Of a stretch of DNA of 64,000 bases, positions 25,570 through 34,254 are shown piece by piece. Under the pieces are notes generated by a model that saw only the letters and a program-made list of their open reading frames with translations, was not told the origin of the DNA and ran no database searches. Source of the DNA: Photobacterium sp. GJ3 (lineage in GTDB: Bacteria; Pseudomonadota; Gammaproteobacteria; Enterobacterales; Vibrionaceae); contig NZ_CP073579.1 of NCBI RefSeq assembly GCF_018199995.1, positions 1,302,001-1,366,000 on the forward strand, given 5' to 3'. Positions within the stretch are counted from its first letter, which is position 1. Each line of letters starts with the position of its first letter. The position numbers were made by a program, and so were the translations under genes.

Positions 25570-27065
25570 TAATGATTGGCAGCAGCCTCTGCCGCAGGTT
25601 TACTTTGCGACTTTACGAAGTAAATACAGCCCGCCAGGAACAGCAGTGGCAGAACCGGATCAAACAGGCTGCCGTTGCTGCCGAAAATCAGGTTCAGAAT
25701 CATCACCAGCGAACCGCCCACCGACCATGCGATCGTGGTCGGCACCGTCCAGATCACCAGTTGCTTGCGAACTTCAGTCACACCCATCAGACGGTTCACG
25801 ATGTGGAACAGACTGTCATTGAAGTAACCGGCAAACAGGCTGCCCATGGTCGCTGCCGAAGCCGCAAAGAGCATATTGATGCCTTCCATCTCTGCAAGCA
25901 CCGGCGCTGAAATCGAGGCTGCCGTAATCATGGACACCGTTCCGCTGCCCTGAATCACGCGCACCAGCGTGGCAATAATGAACGGGATCATGATGGGTGA
26001 AATCGACAGCGCCGCAATCTGATTCGCGATCTCAGTGCCTGCACCGGATTCACGCAACACACTGCCCAGAGCACCACCCGCACCAGTCACCAGCAGAATA
26101 ATGCCTGAGGTTGAAATCCCCTCTTCCAGTTTGCGGGTCGTGGTTTCTTTATCCAGATAAGGGGTCAGGGTGTACACCGCCATCAGGGTACTGATCGACA
26201 ATGCAATGACCGGATGGCCGACAAAGTTGATCACCTGGCCGATCATGCTTTCAGACAGCCCCTCAAAGCCCAGTTGCTTCTCCATCAGGCTGGCCAGTGA
26301 TTTCACCAGAATCAGCAGGATGGGCACCGCAATCGGCATGACTGATTTCGTCAGAGATGGCAGATCTTTCGACGCTTTTGAAGCCATATACTCATCGTGG
26401 ACTTGCTTGAGATCGTCGGCATCTTTTGGCAGCGACACAGGCGTCGCATACTCAGGAAAGTGTTTCTCCAGCCAGCGGGCATACATCACGATGCCGTAAA
26501 TTGAAGGCAGCGCGATCACCAGTCCCAAGCCCAGCATCGAGGCAATATCGACACCAAAAATGCTCGCGACACCCAGCGGACCCGGCGTCGGCGGGATACA
26601 GTGGTGCGCCACCACCAAGCCACCCGCCAGTGCGACCGTCAGTGTCAGAATGGAACGACCAGAGGTTTTCGACAGTGACTTCGCAATCGGGAACAGGATA
26701 ATCAGCGCACTATCCACGAAGACCGGAATACTGACGATATAACCGGTAATCGCAAGCGCCATTTCTTCCTTTTTCTTGCCCAGCCATTTGATGAAATGGT
26801 ACGCGATAGACTCACCCGCGCCGGAGGTCTCCAGAATAGCCCCCATCATCACACCCAGACCGATCACAATGCCGATCCCGCCCAGCGTGCCTCCAAAGCC
26901 TTGACTGATGGCAGACATGGTTTCATCCACACTCAGCCCACCAATCAGGCCCGCAATACAGGCCGCGGCCAGCATCGCAATCAGCACATGAACCCGGGTT
27001 CTCAGCACCAGAAAAATTAAAACAAAAACAGCAATGATTAAGCCAATCACAGAAATAGGTAACAT
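25569..27065 (-). CDS. GntP-family permease, probable threonate/erythronate importer
   Basis: About 498 residues with twelve or more hydrophobic segments, of the gluconate:H+ symporter (GntP) family. Conserved pieces include GFGGTLGGIGIVIGLG and HHCIPPTPGP. The ATG at 27065 shares one base with the stop of denD and has AGGAGG upstream. As the last gene of a tetronate catabolic operon, it most likely imports L-threonate and/or D-erythronate across the inner membrane. Confidence 0.86.
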   Translation of the reverse strand: MLPISVIGLIIAVFVLIFLVLRTRVHVLIAMLAAACIAGLIGGLSVDETMSAISQGFGGTLGGIGIVIGLGVMMGAILETSGAGESIAYHFIKWLGKKKEEMALAITGYIVSIPVFVDSALIILFPIAKSLSKTSGRSILTLTVALAGGLVVAHHCIPPTPGPLGVASIFGVDIASMLGLGLVIALPSIYGIVMYARWLEKHFPEYATPVSLPKDADDLKQVHDEYMASKASKDLPSLTKSVMPIAVPILLILVKSLASLMEKQLGFEGLSESMIGQVINFVGHPVIALSISTLMAVYTLTPYLDKETTTRKLEEGISTSGIILLVTGAGGALGSVLRESGAGTEIANQIAALSISPIMIPFIIATLVRVIQGSGTVSMITAASISAPVLAEMEGINMLFAASAATMGSLFAGYFNDSLFHIVNRLMGVTEVRKQLVIWTVPTTIAWSVGGSLVMILNLIFGSNGSLFDPVLPLLFLAGCIYFVKSQSKPAAEAAANH

Positions 27066-28030
27066 TAGCAAGCCTCCTCTTCACAAACCGGATACTTGGC
27101 CAGATAGCCTTCAAGTACCGTGCGGAAATCCTTATCCGCCTGAAATCCCAATGACAGTTCTGCAGCATTGTTGAACGCTTTCGGCCAACTGCTGACGATG
27201 CTGGACACGGCTTCGTCTGTCTCGAAGCTGACGCGCTGGGCAAACTTCTCGCCTGCGATATGCGTCATTGCCGTGATCATCTCCGCTGGCGTCACCTGAA
27301 TACCAGGCAGATTCAGCGTTCGGTAACCCTGAATCTGATCCGCAGGCAACTGGCTGGCGTGAATGATATTTTCAATCACGGTTTCCGGGCTGGAAATCCA
27401 CAGCGGCAGCGACGGATCGACCGGGCAGTTCGAACGCTCTCCTTTCAGCGGTTCACGGATGATACCGCTGACAAAAGAAGACGCGGCTTTGTTTGGCGTG
27501 CCAGGACGGATACAGATCGTCGGCAAACGCACGGTGAGCGCGTCGACGAAACCTTTGCGGCCATAATCATTGACCAGCAACTCACCAACCGCTTTCTGCG
27601 TCCCGTAAGATGAGCTCGGCTGTGTCGCCGTCATCGGCTCGATCAGCGCTGGCAGCTCACCACCAAACACAGCCAGAGAACTGGAAAAGACAAACCGGAT
27701 GGATGGATTCACCTGACGGCATCGCTCCAGCAGTAACTGCGTGGCGAGCAGATTCACTTTCATCCCAAGGTCAAAGTCTTCTTCCGCATGGCTGGAAACA
27801 ATTGCAGCCAGGTGGAAAACATGGGTCGTCCGGGCGTCAATCAGACGATCCATCTCCGCCGGATTGGTTATATCTGCAACCACAGCCGTCACCCGGCTGT
27901 CGTACGGGCTCAGGTCTGGTTCAACCCGATCCACAATGCGGATCTGCGCTATCTCTTTGTAGCGGTGCAGTAATGCGTGGGTCAGCATGGCTCCGAGAAA
28001 GCCCGCCCCACCGGTAATTGTTATATTCAT
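27065..28030 (-). CDS. denD: D-erythronate dehydrogenase (NAD-dependent epimerase family)
   Basis: About 321 residues. A Rossmann NAD-binding GGAGFLG lies at the N-terminus and the SDR catalytic YxxxK as YGTQK near residue 145. DenD oxidises D-erythronate to 2-oxo-tetronate. The start MNITITGG at 28030 is favoured by AAGGA eight bases upstream. It is stop/start overlapped with the permease and follows otnI, which isomerises its product. Assignment rests on family resemblance plus the complete pathway context. Confidence 0.85.
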   Translation of the reverse strand: MNITITGGAGFLGAMLTHALLHRYKEIAQIRIVDRVEPDLSPYDSRVTAVVADITNPAEMDRLIDARTTHVFHLAAIVSSHAEEDFDLGMKVNLLATQLLLERCRQVNPSIRFVFSSSLAVFGGELPALIEPMTATQPSSSYGTQKAVGELLVNDYGRKGFVDALTVRLPTICIRPGTPNKAASSFVSGIIREPLKGERSNCPVDPSLPLWISSPETVIENIIHASQLPADQIQGYRTLNLPGIQVTPAEMITAMTHIAGEKFAQRVSFETDEAVSSIVSSWPKAFNNAAELSLGFQADKDFRTVLEGYLAKYPVCEEEAC

Positions 28031-28097
28031 GAGGGTCATCCTTACTCTTCTATCTTTCTTACGTCTCTTGTCGAAAGTGTTGTCTTATAATTTCCGT

Positions 28098-28874
28098 TCA
28101 CAGATAGGGGGTCACCCAGCTCAGGCCTTCTTGTGTGCCTTGTTGTGGGTTGTATTCACAGCCTATCCAGCCCTGATAGCCCGACTTGTCCAAGACTTCA
28201 AACAGGTAGGGATAATTGATTTCACCGCCAAAAGGTTCATGACGCGCCGGGACAGAGGCAATCTGTACATGCCCGATATGATCAGCCAGATCCTGAATCA
28301 GGACCGTCAGATCCCCGTCCATGATCTGGGCATGGTACGCATCAAACTGAAGCTTAACGTTTGGGCGATCGATCGCCTGAATCAGCGTGACGGCGTCACG
28401 TTGATGGGCAACAAAGTACTCCGGCACATCCCGGCTGTTCAGCGGTTCGATCATCACGCTGATCCCATGCGCCGCAAAACGATCCGCTGCATAGCGCAGG
28501 TTCCGGATAAAGGTTTCACGATGCGCTTCAAGACTGAACGCTGGATTCACAATCCCCGCCATGGCGTGCACTTTTTTACACTGCAGGGCCTGCGCGTAAT
28601 GCAGTGCGGTTTCTACACTTTGCTCGAATTCAACCACCCGGTCCGGCAGGGCGGCAATGCCCCGCTCACCGCCAGCCCAGTCGCCCGGCGGCATGTTGAA
28701 CAAAGCCTGCTCGAGCTGATGGAACTGCAGCTGCTCTGCCAGCTGATCCGCTTCATAGTCATAAGGAAACAGATATTCCACAGCCTGAAATCCAGCCTGT
28801 CGGGCTTGTTCAAACCGCGCCAGAAACGGCACTTCCGTAAACAGCATCGTGAGGTTTGCAGCAAACTTCGCCAT
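28098..28874 (-). CDS. otnI: 2-oxo-tetronate isomerase
   Basis: A 258-residue TIM-barrel of the hydroxypyruvate-isomerase family. Visible pieces are MAKFAANLTMLFTEVPFL at the start, IEPLNSRDVPEYF and LQFDAYHAQIMDGD, which carry the metal-binding Glu, Asp and His. OtnI converts 2-oxo-tetronate to 3-oxo-tetronate, the substrate of the kinase encoded upstream. Its start overlaps the stop of otnC by one base. Confidence 0.87.
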   Translation of the reverse strand: MAKFAANLTMLFTEVPFLARFEQARQAGFQAVEYLFPYDYEADQLAEQLQFHQLEQALFNMPPGDWAGGERGIAALPDRVVEFEQSVETALHYAQALQCKKVHAMAGIVNPAFSLEAHRETFIRNLRYAADRFAAHGISVMIEPLNSRDVPEYFVAHQRDAVTLIQAIDRPNVKLQFDAYHAQIMDGDLTVLIQDLADHIGHVQIASVPARHEPFGGEINYPYLFEVLDKSGYQGWIGCEYNPQQGTQEGLSWVTPYL

Positions 28875-29506
28875 TACTTGCCTCTCCCTTTCAAATCACT
28901 GACTTCTGCATCGGTGAGATACCGGATCGCTTTGCCATCCAGCATCAATGCCAGCTTGGCGGTTTCTTCCAGCTCTTCTGCATTATCGACGGCATCACAC
29001 AAATCGGTGCCGGTCACGACAGGCCCGTGGTTAGCGAGCAGAAAGGCACGGTAATCCGCAGCCCGGTTCGCCAGTTCGATGGCAATCTGCGGATCCCCCG
29101 GTCGCAGGTAAGGAATCACGGGTAACTGTCCGACACGCATCACGTAGTAAGGCGTGAATGGCCGGATTGCATTCTCCGGGTCCAGCCCTTCCAGACAGGA
29201 CAGCGCCGTCAGATAAGTAGAATGCAGATGCACAATGGCATTGCAGGCTGAATTATTCCGGTAAATCGCCAGATGAAAGGCAATTTCTTTCGATGGGCGA
29301 TCGCCAGACACATGGTTTCCCTCAATATCCACCACCGACAGGCGTTCAGCCACCAGACGACCGAACGATGAACCCGTGGGTGTGGCCAGGAAATTACCGT
29401 CCGGCAGTTTCAGTGACAGATTCCCGGCACCGCCGGTGGCATAGCCTCGCTCAAACATGGAGCGTGCAAGCGTCACCATCTCTTCTCTTAACGCTTGTTC
29501 AGTCAT
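28874..29506 (-). CDS. otnC: 3-oxo-tetronate 4-phosphate decarboxylase (class II aldolase family)
   Basis: A 210-residue class II aldolase/adducin-fold protein. Metal-binding histidines are seen in VHLHSTYL and the C-terminal ANHGPV motif; the N-terminal GGAGNLS loop binds phosphate. OtnC decarboxylates 3-oxo-tetronate-4-phosphate to dihydroxyacetone phosphate, feeding glycolysis. It overlaps otnK by 8 bp. Function comes from known otnK-otnC-otnI clusters. Confidence 0.87.
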   Translation of the reverse strand: MTEQALREEMVTLARSMFERGYATGGAGNLSLKLPDGNFLATPTGSSFGRLVAERLSVVDIEGNHVSGDRPSKEIAFHLAIYRNNSACNAIVHLHSTYLTALSCLEGLDPENAIRPFTPYYVMRVGQLPVIPYLRPGDPQIAIELANRAADYRAFLLANHGPVVTGTDLCDAVDNAEELEETAKLALMLDGKAIRYLTDAEVSDLKGRGK

Positions 29507-30761
29507 GAAAATATCCTTGTGCCTTCTGAAAAAATGATTTGTCCCCGAAATTGCCTGATTTGAGTGCCAGTGACAGATCCTGATCGATCGCTTTCACCCA
29601 GGGCACACCCGGTGCGATTTGCGGACCAATATGGAAACCCTTCACCCCAAGACTTTGCGTGACGACACCGGAGGTTTCGCCGCCTGCCACAATGAAATTG
29701 CGAACACCGTGCTCACGCAACGCGTGGGCAAGCTGACTGAAAAACTGTTCGACCGCACGGCTGGATGCCTGTGCGCCAAACTCCGCCTGAATGGCTTTGA
29801 GTAATTCCGGATTGGCCGTGGCATACACCAGAGGTGCGTACTCACTGTCGAGGTTGGCCAGCACCCATTCACACACCGTCTGGCTGTAGTGGCTGTCGGT
29901 CAGACAGGCGTTCACATCCAGTGCAAAATGCGGTGCAATCGCCAGATAATGGCCGACTTGCTGGTTCGTCATCACAGAGCAGGAACCGGACAATACGACC
30001 GTCTTTCCTGCCTGTGGCCGTCCGGCAGACAAGGCCTGCGCTGTCGCTTTGTCTGCGGCACTCACCCAATGCCGGGCAATGCCGGCTGCCAGCCCTGAAC
30101 CGCCGGTCACCAGTTTCAGATCTTTGCACGCCGCGCCAATGGTCTGTAAATGCTGATCACTGAGTGTATCGACCACGGCATAACGGATGCCCTGGCGTTG
30201 CAGTTCCCGGAATGCTGCTTCGACGGCCGCTGACCCTTGATCGAGCACGGCATAATTCACCAGCCCGCTCTTGCCGTTTGACTGCGCATCCATCAGACGC
30301 ATCAGATTGGCATCGGTCATTGGCGTCACCGGGTGGTGACGCATCCCGGATTCACTCAGCAACTCGCCGTTCACGAACAAATGTCCATGGCACACGGTTC
30401 TGCCGTTCACCGGCAAAGCCGGACAAATGACGGTAAAGCTTGTCCCCAGTTCTGCCATCAGTGCATCAGTCACCGGACCAATATTGCCTTGTGCGGTACT
30501 GTCAAAGGTCGAACAGTATTTGAAATAGAACTGCTGACACCCTGCCGCCTGCAACCAGCGCAACGCTGCCACAGAATCCGCAACGGCTTCTTCGGCCGGA
30601 CACGACCGGGATTTGAGGCTGATCACCACAGCATCCGCATCCATCGTCAGCGTCTGCGTCGGTACACCATTGAGCTGAATGGTTTTCATGCCGTTTTCAA
30701 CCAGAAATCCGGCAATATCTGTTGCCCCGGTAAAATCGTCGGCAATCACTCCAAGTAACAT
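29499..30761 (-). CDS. otnK: 3-oxo-tetronate kinase (DUF1537 family)
   Basis: A 420-residue four-carbon acid sugar kinase. The N-terminal IADDFTGATDIAGFL motif and the C-terminal GGETSGVV nucleotide-binding motif are clearly visible. OtnK phosphorylates 3-oxo-tetronate at O4 with ATP. It lies 3 bp after ltnD and overlaps otnC, a tightly packed operon. Confidence 0.9.
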   Translation of the reverse strand: MLLGVIADDFTGATDIAGFLVENGMKTIQLNGVPTQTLTMDADAVVISLKSRSCPAEEAVADSVAALRWLQAAGCQQFYFKYCSTFDSTAQGNIGPVTDALMAELGTSFTVICPALPVNGRTVCHGHLFVNGELLSESGMRHHPVTPMTDANLMRLMDAQSNGKSGLVNYAVLDQGSAAVEAAFRELQRQGIRYAVVDTLSDQHLQTIGAACKDLKLVTGGSGLAAGIARHWVSAADKATAQALSAGRPQAGKTVVLSGSCSVMTNQQVGHYLAIAPHFALDVNACLTDSHYSQTVCEWVLANLDSEYAPLVYATANPELLKAIQAEFGAQASSRAVEQFFSQLAHALREHGVRNFIVAGGETSGVVTQSLGVKGFHIGPQIAPGVPWVKAIDQDLSLALKSGNFGDKSFFQKAQGYFHD

Positions 30762-30764
30762 GAT

Positions 30765-31679
30765 TTAAGCTCCTTTCTTGCTCGGGTCTTTTTCAGGCAA
30801 TTCGATCCCTGAAAAAATCTTAATCACCGCGCTGTCATCTTCCTGCCCGTGGCCGGCATTGCTGGCTTCGGTAAACATGGTGAGCGCCGTGCTGGCCAGT
30901 GGCAGTGGAAAGTTCATGGCTTTGGCACTGTCTGCGACCAGGCCCAGATCTTTCACAAAAATATCCACCATGGACGTTGGGGTGTAATCGCCATCCACGA
31001 CATGTTTCATGCGGTTTTCAAACATCCATGAATTCCCTGCGGCATGTGTGACCACGTCATACATCAGATCCAGCGGGATCTCTGCTCTGGCTGCCATCGC
31101 CATCGCTTCCGCACCGACCGCGATGTGGACGCCAGCTAACAACTGATGAATAATTTTGACCGTGGACCCTTTTCCGATGTCTGGACCCACGTTGTACACA
31201 CGGGCCGCGACAGCATTCAGCACAGGATCCAAGCGTTCAAAGACAGACGCAGCACCGGAAGCCATTACCGTCAGCTCGCCTGACGCCGCTTTGGCTGCGC
31301 CACCGGAAATCGGGGCATCCAGCATCGGTAAATCAAATTGCGCCAGCGCCTGTTCAATCGCTTTCGCATCCTGTGCAGAAATGGTGGCACACACCATCAC
31401 TGGCGTTCCCGGTTTCAAAGCTGCCGCCAGACCCGATTCAAACAACACGGCCTGAACCTGACGGGCATTCACCACCAGCAAAATCACGGCATCCAGTTGA
31501 TCTGCGAAATCTGTACACTGCGCTGAAGTGCCTTTTGCGCCCGCCTCCGCCAGGGTCTGACGGGCGGCATCATTCAAATCAACACCGTAAACGTCTAGCC
31601 CGGCACGGAGGCACGACTTGGCGACACCCATTCCCATGGAGCCCAGTCCAATCACTGCAACGGCCTGCATTTCACGCAT
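30765..31679 (-). CDS. ltnD: L-threonate dehydrogenase
   Basis: About 304 residues of the beta-hydroxyacid dehydrogenase family. The N-terminal NAD-binding VIGLGSMGMGVA is followed by substrate-binding DAPISGGAAKA and GKGSTVKIIHQLL with the catalytic lysine. LtnD oxidises L-threonate to 2-oxo-tetronate. I place the start at the ATG at 31679, with AAGGTGAG upstream. It is the first gene of the operon, divergent from the DeoR regulator. Confidence 0.88.
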   Translation of the reverse strand: MREMQAVAVIGLGSMGMGVAKSCLRAGLDVYGVDLNDAARQTLAEAGAKGTSAQCTDFADQLDAVILLVVNARQVQAVLFESGLAAALKPGTPVMVCATISAQDAKAIEQALAQFDLPMLDAPISGGAAKAASGELTVMASGAASVFERLDPVLNAVAARVYNVGPDIGKGSTVKIIHQLLAGVHIAVGAEAMAMAARAEIPLDLMYDVVTHAAGNSWMFENRMKHVVDGDYTPTSMVDIFVKDLGLVADSAKAMNFPLPLASTALTMFTEASNAGHGQEDDSAVIKIFSGIELPEKDPSKKGA

Positions 31680-31700
31680 GGTACTCACCTTAATGTTATA

Positions 31701-31773
31701 TTTTGTGAATTAATGTTCATGTTTGTGATTCTAGTGATAGAACTGTCATCGTTCTGTCACCTACGTCACAAAA
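31701..31773. promoter_or_regulatory. Probable DeoR operators in the divergent ltnD/deoR region
   Basis: ATTTTGTGA and TCACAAAAT arms at about 31700-31708 and 31766-31774 form a long-spaced inverted repeat, with a second one, AGAAC (31739-31743) and GTTCT (31751-31755), between them. TTGTGA-type half-sites are plausible for a DeoR regulator of the operon or for CRP. Interpretation is inferred. Confidence 0.4.
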
Positions 31774-31964
31774 TTTAACATAGATAGACTGGCATGACGT
31801 GTAAAAAACAAGCGAAATTCACAGGAAAGCACACTTTATCTTGTTTATTCAGCTAGATACGATTCACATAACATCACATCGGACATAACATTTTTTCACA
31901 AAACAAGTAGAGAGCATGGTAAACTGCTCTTGTCGGTATTCTTCAGTGTGAGCGAAAAAACCAT

Positions 31965-32723
31965 ATGATTCCTGCAGAGCGTCAACGGGCCATTCTGGCT
32001 ATCCTGAGCAATCACCAAGTCATCAGTATTCATGAGCTGACCGAACAGCTGGATGTGTCGCATATGACAGTTCGGCGGGATATTGCCAAACTGGAAGCTG
32101 ATGGGCGGGTCATGTCTGTTTCAGGGGGGGTGCAATTATCGGAATCCATTCATCTTGAGCTGCCTCACGATGACAAAATGGCCCATCAGCATGATGAAAA
32201 GGTCAAAATTGGGCAGCATGCGGCCACACTGATCCGGCCTCACAGCACGATCTACCTTGATGCTGGCACAACGATTCTGGAAATTGCGCATCAGCTGGCA
32301 CAACGGGACGACCTCACGGTGATCACCAATGACTTTGCGATTGCTGCTTTTCTGATCGCACATTCTGACTGTGCGCTCTACCATACGGGCGGAAAAGTGG
32401 ATCGGCAGAATCAATCCTGCGTGGGAGATAAAGCCGCATCATTGCTGCGGGAGATGAATATTGATCTGGCTTTTATTTCGACATCGTCATGGAATCAACG
32501 CGGCATTTCAACGCCGAACGAAGACAAAGTTATGGTCAAGCGGGCCATCATCAACGCCGCCAAGACCAATTATCTGGTCACCGACGCATCCAAATATGGC
32601 AAAGTCGCCACCTTTCACGCACTGGATATTGAAAGTTTCGATAAGATCATTACAGACCGCAACCTGCCTGCGAGCAGTCTGCATGACTTTGAGGAAAAAG
32701 GGATTCAGGTTGACGTGGTCTGA
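31965..32723 (+). CDS. DeoR-family regulator of the tetronate operon
   Basis: 252 residues with an N-terminal DeoR helix-turn-helix (ISIHELTEQLDVSHMTVRRD over residues 20-40) and a C-terminal sugar-phosphate sensor domain with YLDAGTT and ITND motifs. It is divergent from ltnD with a 285-bp gap containing inverted repeats. Most likely represses the ltnD-gntP operon until a phosphorylated tetronate appears. Confidence 0.87.
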   Translation: MIPAERQRAILAILSNHQVISIHELTEQLDVSHMTVRRDIAKLEADGRVMSVSGGVQLSESIHLELPHDDKMAHQHDEKVKIGQHAATLIRPHSTIYLDAGTTILEIAHQLAQRDDLTVITNDFAIAAFLIAHSDCALYHTGGKVDRQNQSCVGDKAASLLREMNIDLAFISTSSWNQRGISTPNEDKVMVKRAIINAAKTNYLVTDASKYGKVATFHALDIESFDKIITDRNLPASSLHDFEEKGIQVDVV

Positions 32724-32742
32724 GCCTGCGCGTTCTGGCCTC

Positions 32743-32821
32743 ATACCAATCAAAGTCAGTCAGTGATCAGACATAGCATTTGAACAAGCTAGGATGACCA
32801 ATGATTGACTGCGATTGGTAT
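32743..32821 (+). mobile_element. MITE-like element, short form, copy 2
   Basis: 79 bp with ends ATACCAATCAAAGTCAGTC and TGACTGCGATTGGTAT, close to 22648-22721. Its last base is the first base of the reverse-complement stop codon (TGA) of the small membrane-protein gene. Lies between two convergent genes. Confidence 0.75.
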
Positions 32822-33039
32822 CAGAGCCCCTCAATGTCTTCCTTCACCTGATACCCTTTGTCGGTGATAATTTTCTCCAGCACAGACACGCGAGCTTTCA
32901 GCTCGGCCATTTCTTCTCGCAATGCCTCGGCTTCCCGGCTCGCCAGTCTGTCCTTTTCCTGCTGCTTCGCCTGAAGACGAAGATACTGCTGCACAATCAG
33001 TGCGCCAAAAATAATGGCAATGATCCAGACAGCCGTCAT
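32821..33039 (-). CDS. Small membrane-anchored coiled-coil protein, PspB-like
   Basis: 72 residues from MTAVWIIAII at 33039, where AGGGGGA lies upstream. One N-terminal membrane helix is followed by a charged helix with heptad pattern (residues about 25-60) ending VSVLEKIITDKGY. The layout and this ending resemble phage-shock protein B. There is no pspA or pspC beside it, so I do not assign the phage-shock role. Its stop codon is formed with the MITE end. Confidence 0.6.
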   Translation of the reverse strand: MTAVWIIAIIFGALIVQQYLRLQAKQQEKDRLASREAEALREEMAELKARVSVLEKIITDKGYQVKEDIEGL

Positions 33040-33055
33040 GTTTCCCCCTGCTCGC

Positions 33056-34138
33056 TCATCCGGTCCGTGTGGTCGGTTCAGAGCCAACACCACATTCACC
33101 CGGCGTCATCCCAAATTTCCGTTTAAAAGCGGTGATAAAGTTCGACGGATGATTGTAACGGCAAAAATATGCGGCTTCACATACCGACAAATTTTCCTGC
33201 CGCATCAGTTCCCGCGCTTTTTCCAGCCGCCGGTTGCGGACATAATCCAAAACCGTAAACCCCAATTCCTGCTTAAATCGCCGTTGCAACACACTGACGC
33301 TCATCGCTGTGGCAGTCGCAACCTCTTGTAAGCGTATATCATGGTGCAAGTTCGATTCGAGATAAGCCACCACCCCCGACAATGAATCTGGCACCCGAAG
33401 TAAAGACTGGGCTTCACACCCAAAAGTTTCAGGCGCACAGGCGGCCAGTTGCCGGCAAAGATCCAGCATAATTAACTGAGCGCGTGATTCCAGCATCAAT
33501 TCACGTACCCAAGGATCCGCGATGGTTTCGGCAACCAGCATTTCTTCGCACCAGGCCAATTGTTGCGAATCCGGCTCCCAGCACCAGGTCGCAAGATGGG
33601 TTTGGAGATATTGCCGAACCGATTCAGGCAACTGAAGGTGACTTTTTTCAAACCATTCCGGACGCAACAGCAGATTCACTTTTCTGATTTTTGTCTGGCT
33701 GGTTTCAATGTGTCTTCTGAAGGCACACTCCCGGGCCAGATTGACAGCCATCGCCTTCGCGCCTTTCGAGGCATCCAGCAGATGATCCTGACCGTCATAA
33801 CCAAAACCAATACAACCGGACAGCAACAGCGTCACACAAACACACGGACCCGCTTTTGCCAGCACATCGGCTTGAGCAATCTCGTAAAAAGTACCGGCCT
33901 GTACAATCAGACCATTGCGGAACTGACTGTAGTGAAATGTACCTTCCAGCAAAGTTTCATTCTGTTGCCGGTTATCAGAAGATACGCGATCCCCCTGGCC
34001 ACCATTTTGTATCAGCTTCGCCATTACGACACGTTTCGTCCGGTGTGGCGCACTTTCCTTTGCCTGTTTCCTCTGCCCGATCAATTTCAATGCCCATCCC
34101 CGGTGATTTTTACGAATAACAGTTAGACGATTTCGCAT
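33056..34138 (-). CDS. AraC-family regulator (PchR-like), probably iron-responsive
   Basis: 360 residues. The C-terminal AraC double helix-turn-helix covers about residues 260-350 (VATATAMSVSVLQRRFKQEL and a second helix pair ending MTPGECG). The N-terminal part resembles PchR/YbtA-type sensors of siderophores. It is divergent from a TonB receptor with a Fur-like box between them, the typical arrangement for siderophore-responsive activation. The start is uncertain; an internal ATG at 34024 is an alternative. Confidence 0.78.
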   Translation of the reverse strand: MRNRLTVIRKNHRGWALKLIGQRKQAKESAPHRTKRVVMAKLIQNGGQGDRVSSDNRQQNETLLEGTFHYSQFRNGLIVQAGTFYEIAQADVLAKAGPCVCVTLLLSGCIGFGYDGQDHLLDASKGAKAMAVNLARECAFRRHIETSQTKIRKVNLLLRPEWFEKSHLQLPESVRQYLQTHLATWCWEPDSQQLAWCEEMLVAETIADPWVRELMLESRAQLIMLDLCRQLAACAPETFGCEAQSLLRVPDSLSGVVAYLESNLHHDIRLQEVATATAMSVSVLQRRFKQELGFTVLDYVRNRRLEKARELMRQENLSVCEAAYFCRYNHPSNFITAFKRKFGMTPGECGVGSEPTTRTG

Positions 34139-34179
34139 AACTGTCTGGCCTTCTCAGCGAACCGGAATCAAAATATCAT

Positions 34180-34200
34180 GAATACGAATCAATATCATTC
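34180..34200. promoter_or_regulatory. Fur-box-like site
   Basis: The 21-bp stretch read on the minus strand begins GAATGATATTGATTCG and ends TATTC, which closely follows the 7-1-7 Fur consensus. It sits between the AraC regulator and the TonB receptor, so both are likely iron-repressed. Confidence 0.6.
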
Positions 34201-34254
34201 ATAACAATAAGACACAGACAACACGGATTTCTTTTCAGGTAGGATTAAGCTCAC

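Noticed and set aside
32821..33039. True phage-shock protein B
   Set aside because: The shape and ending are similar, but no pspA, pspC or pspF is near; only likeness is claimed.
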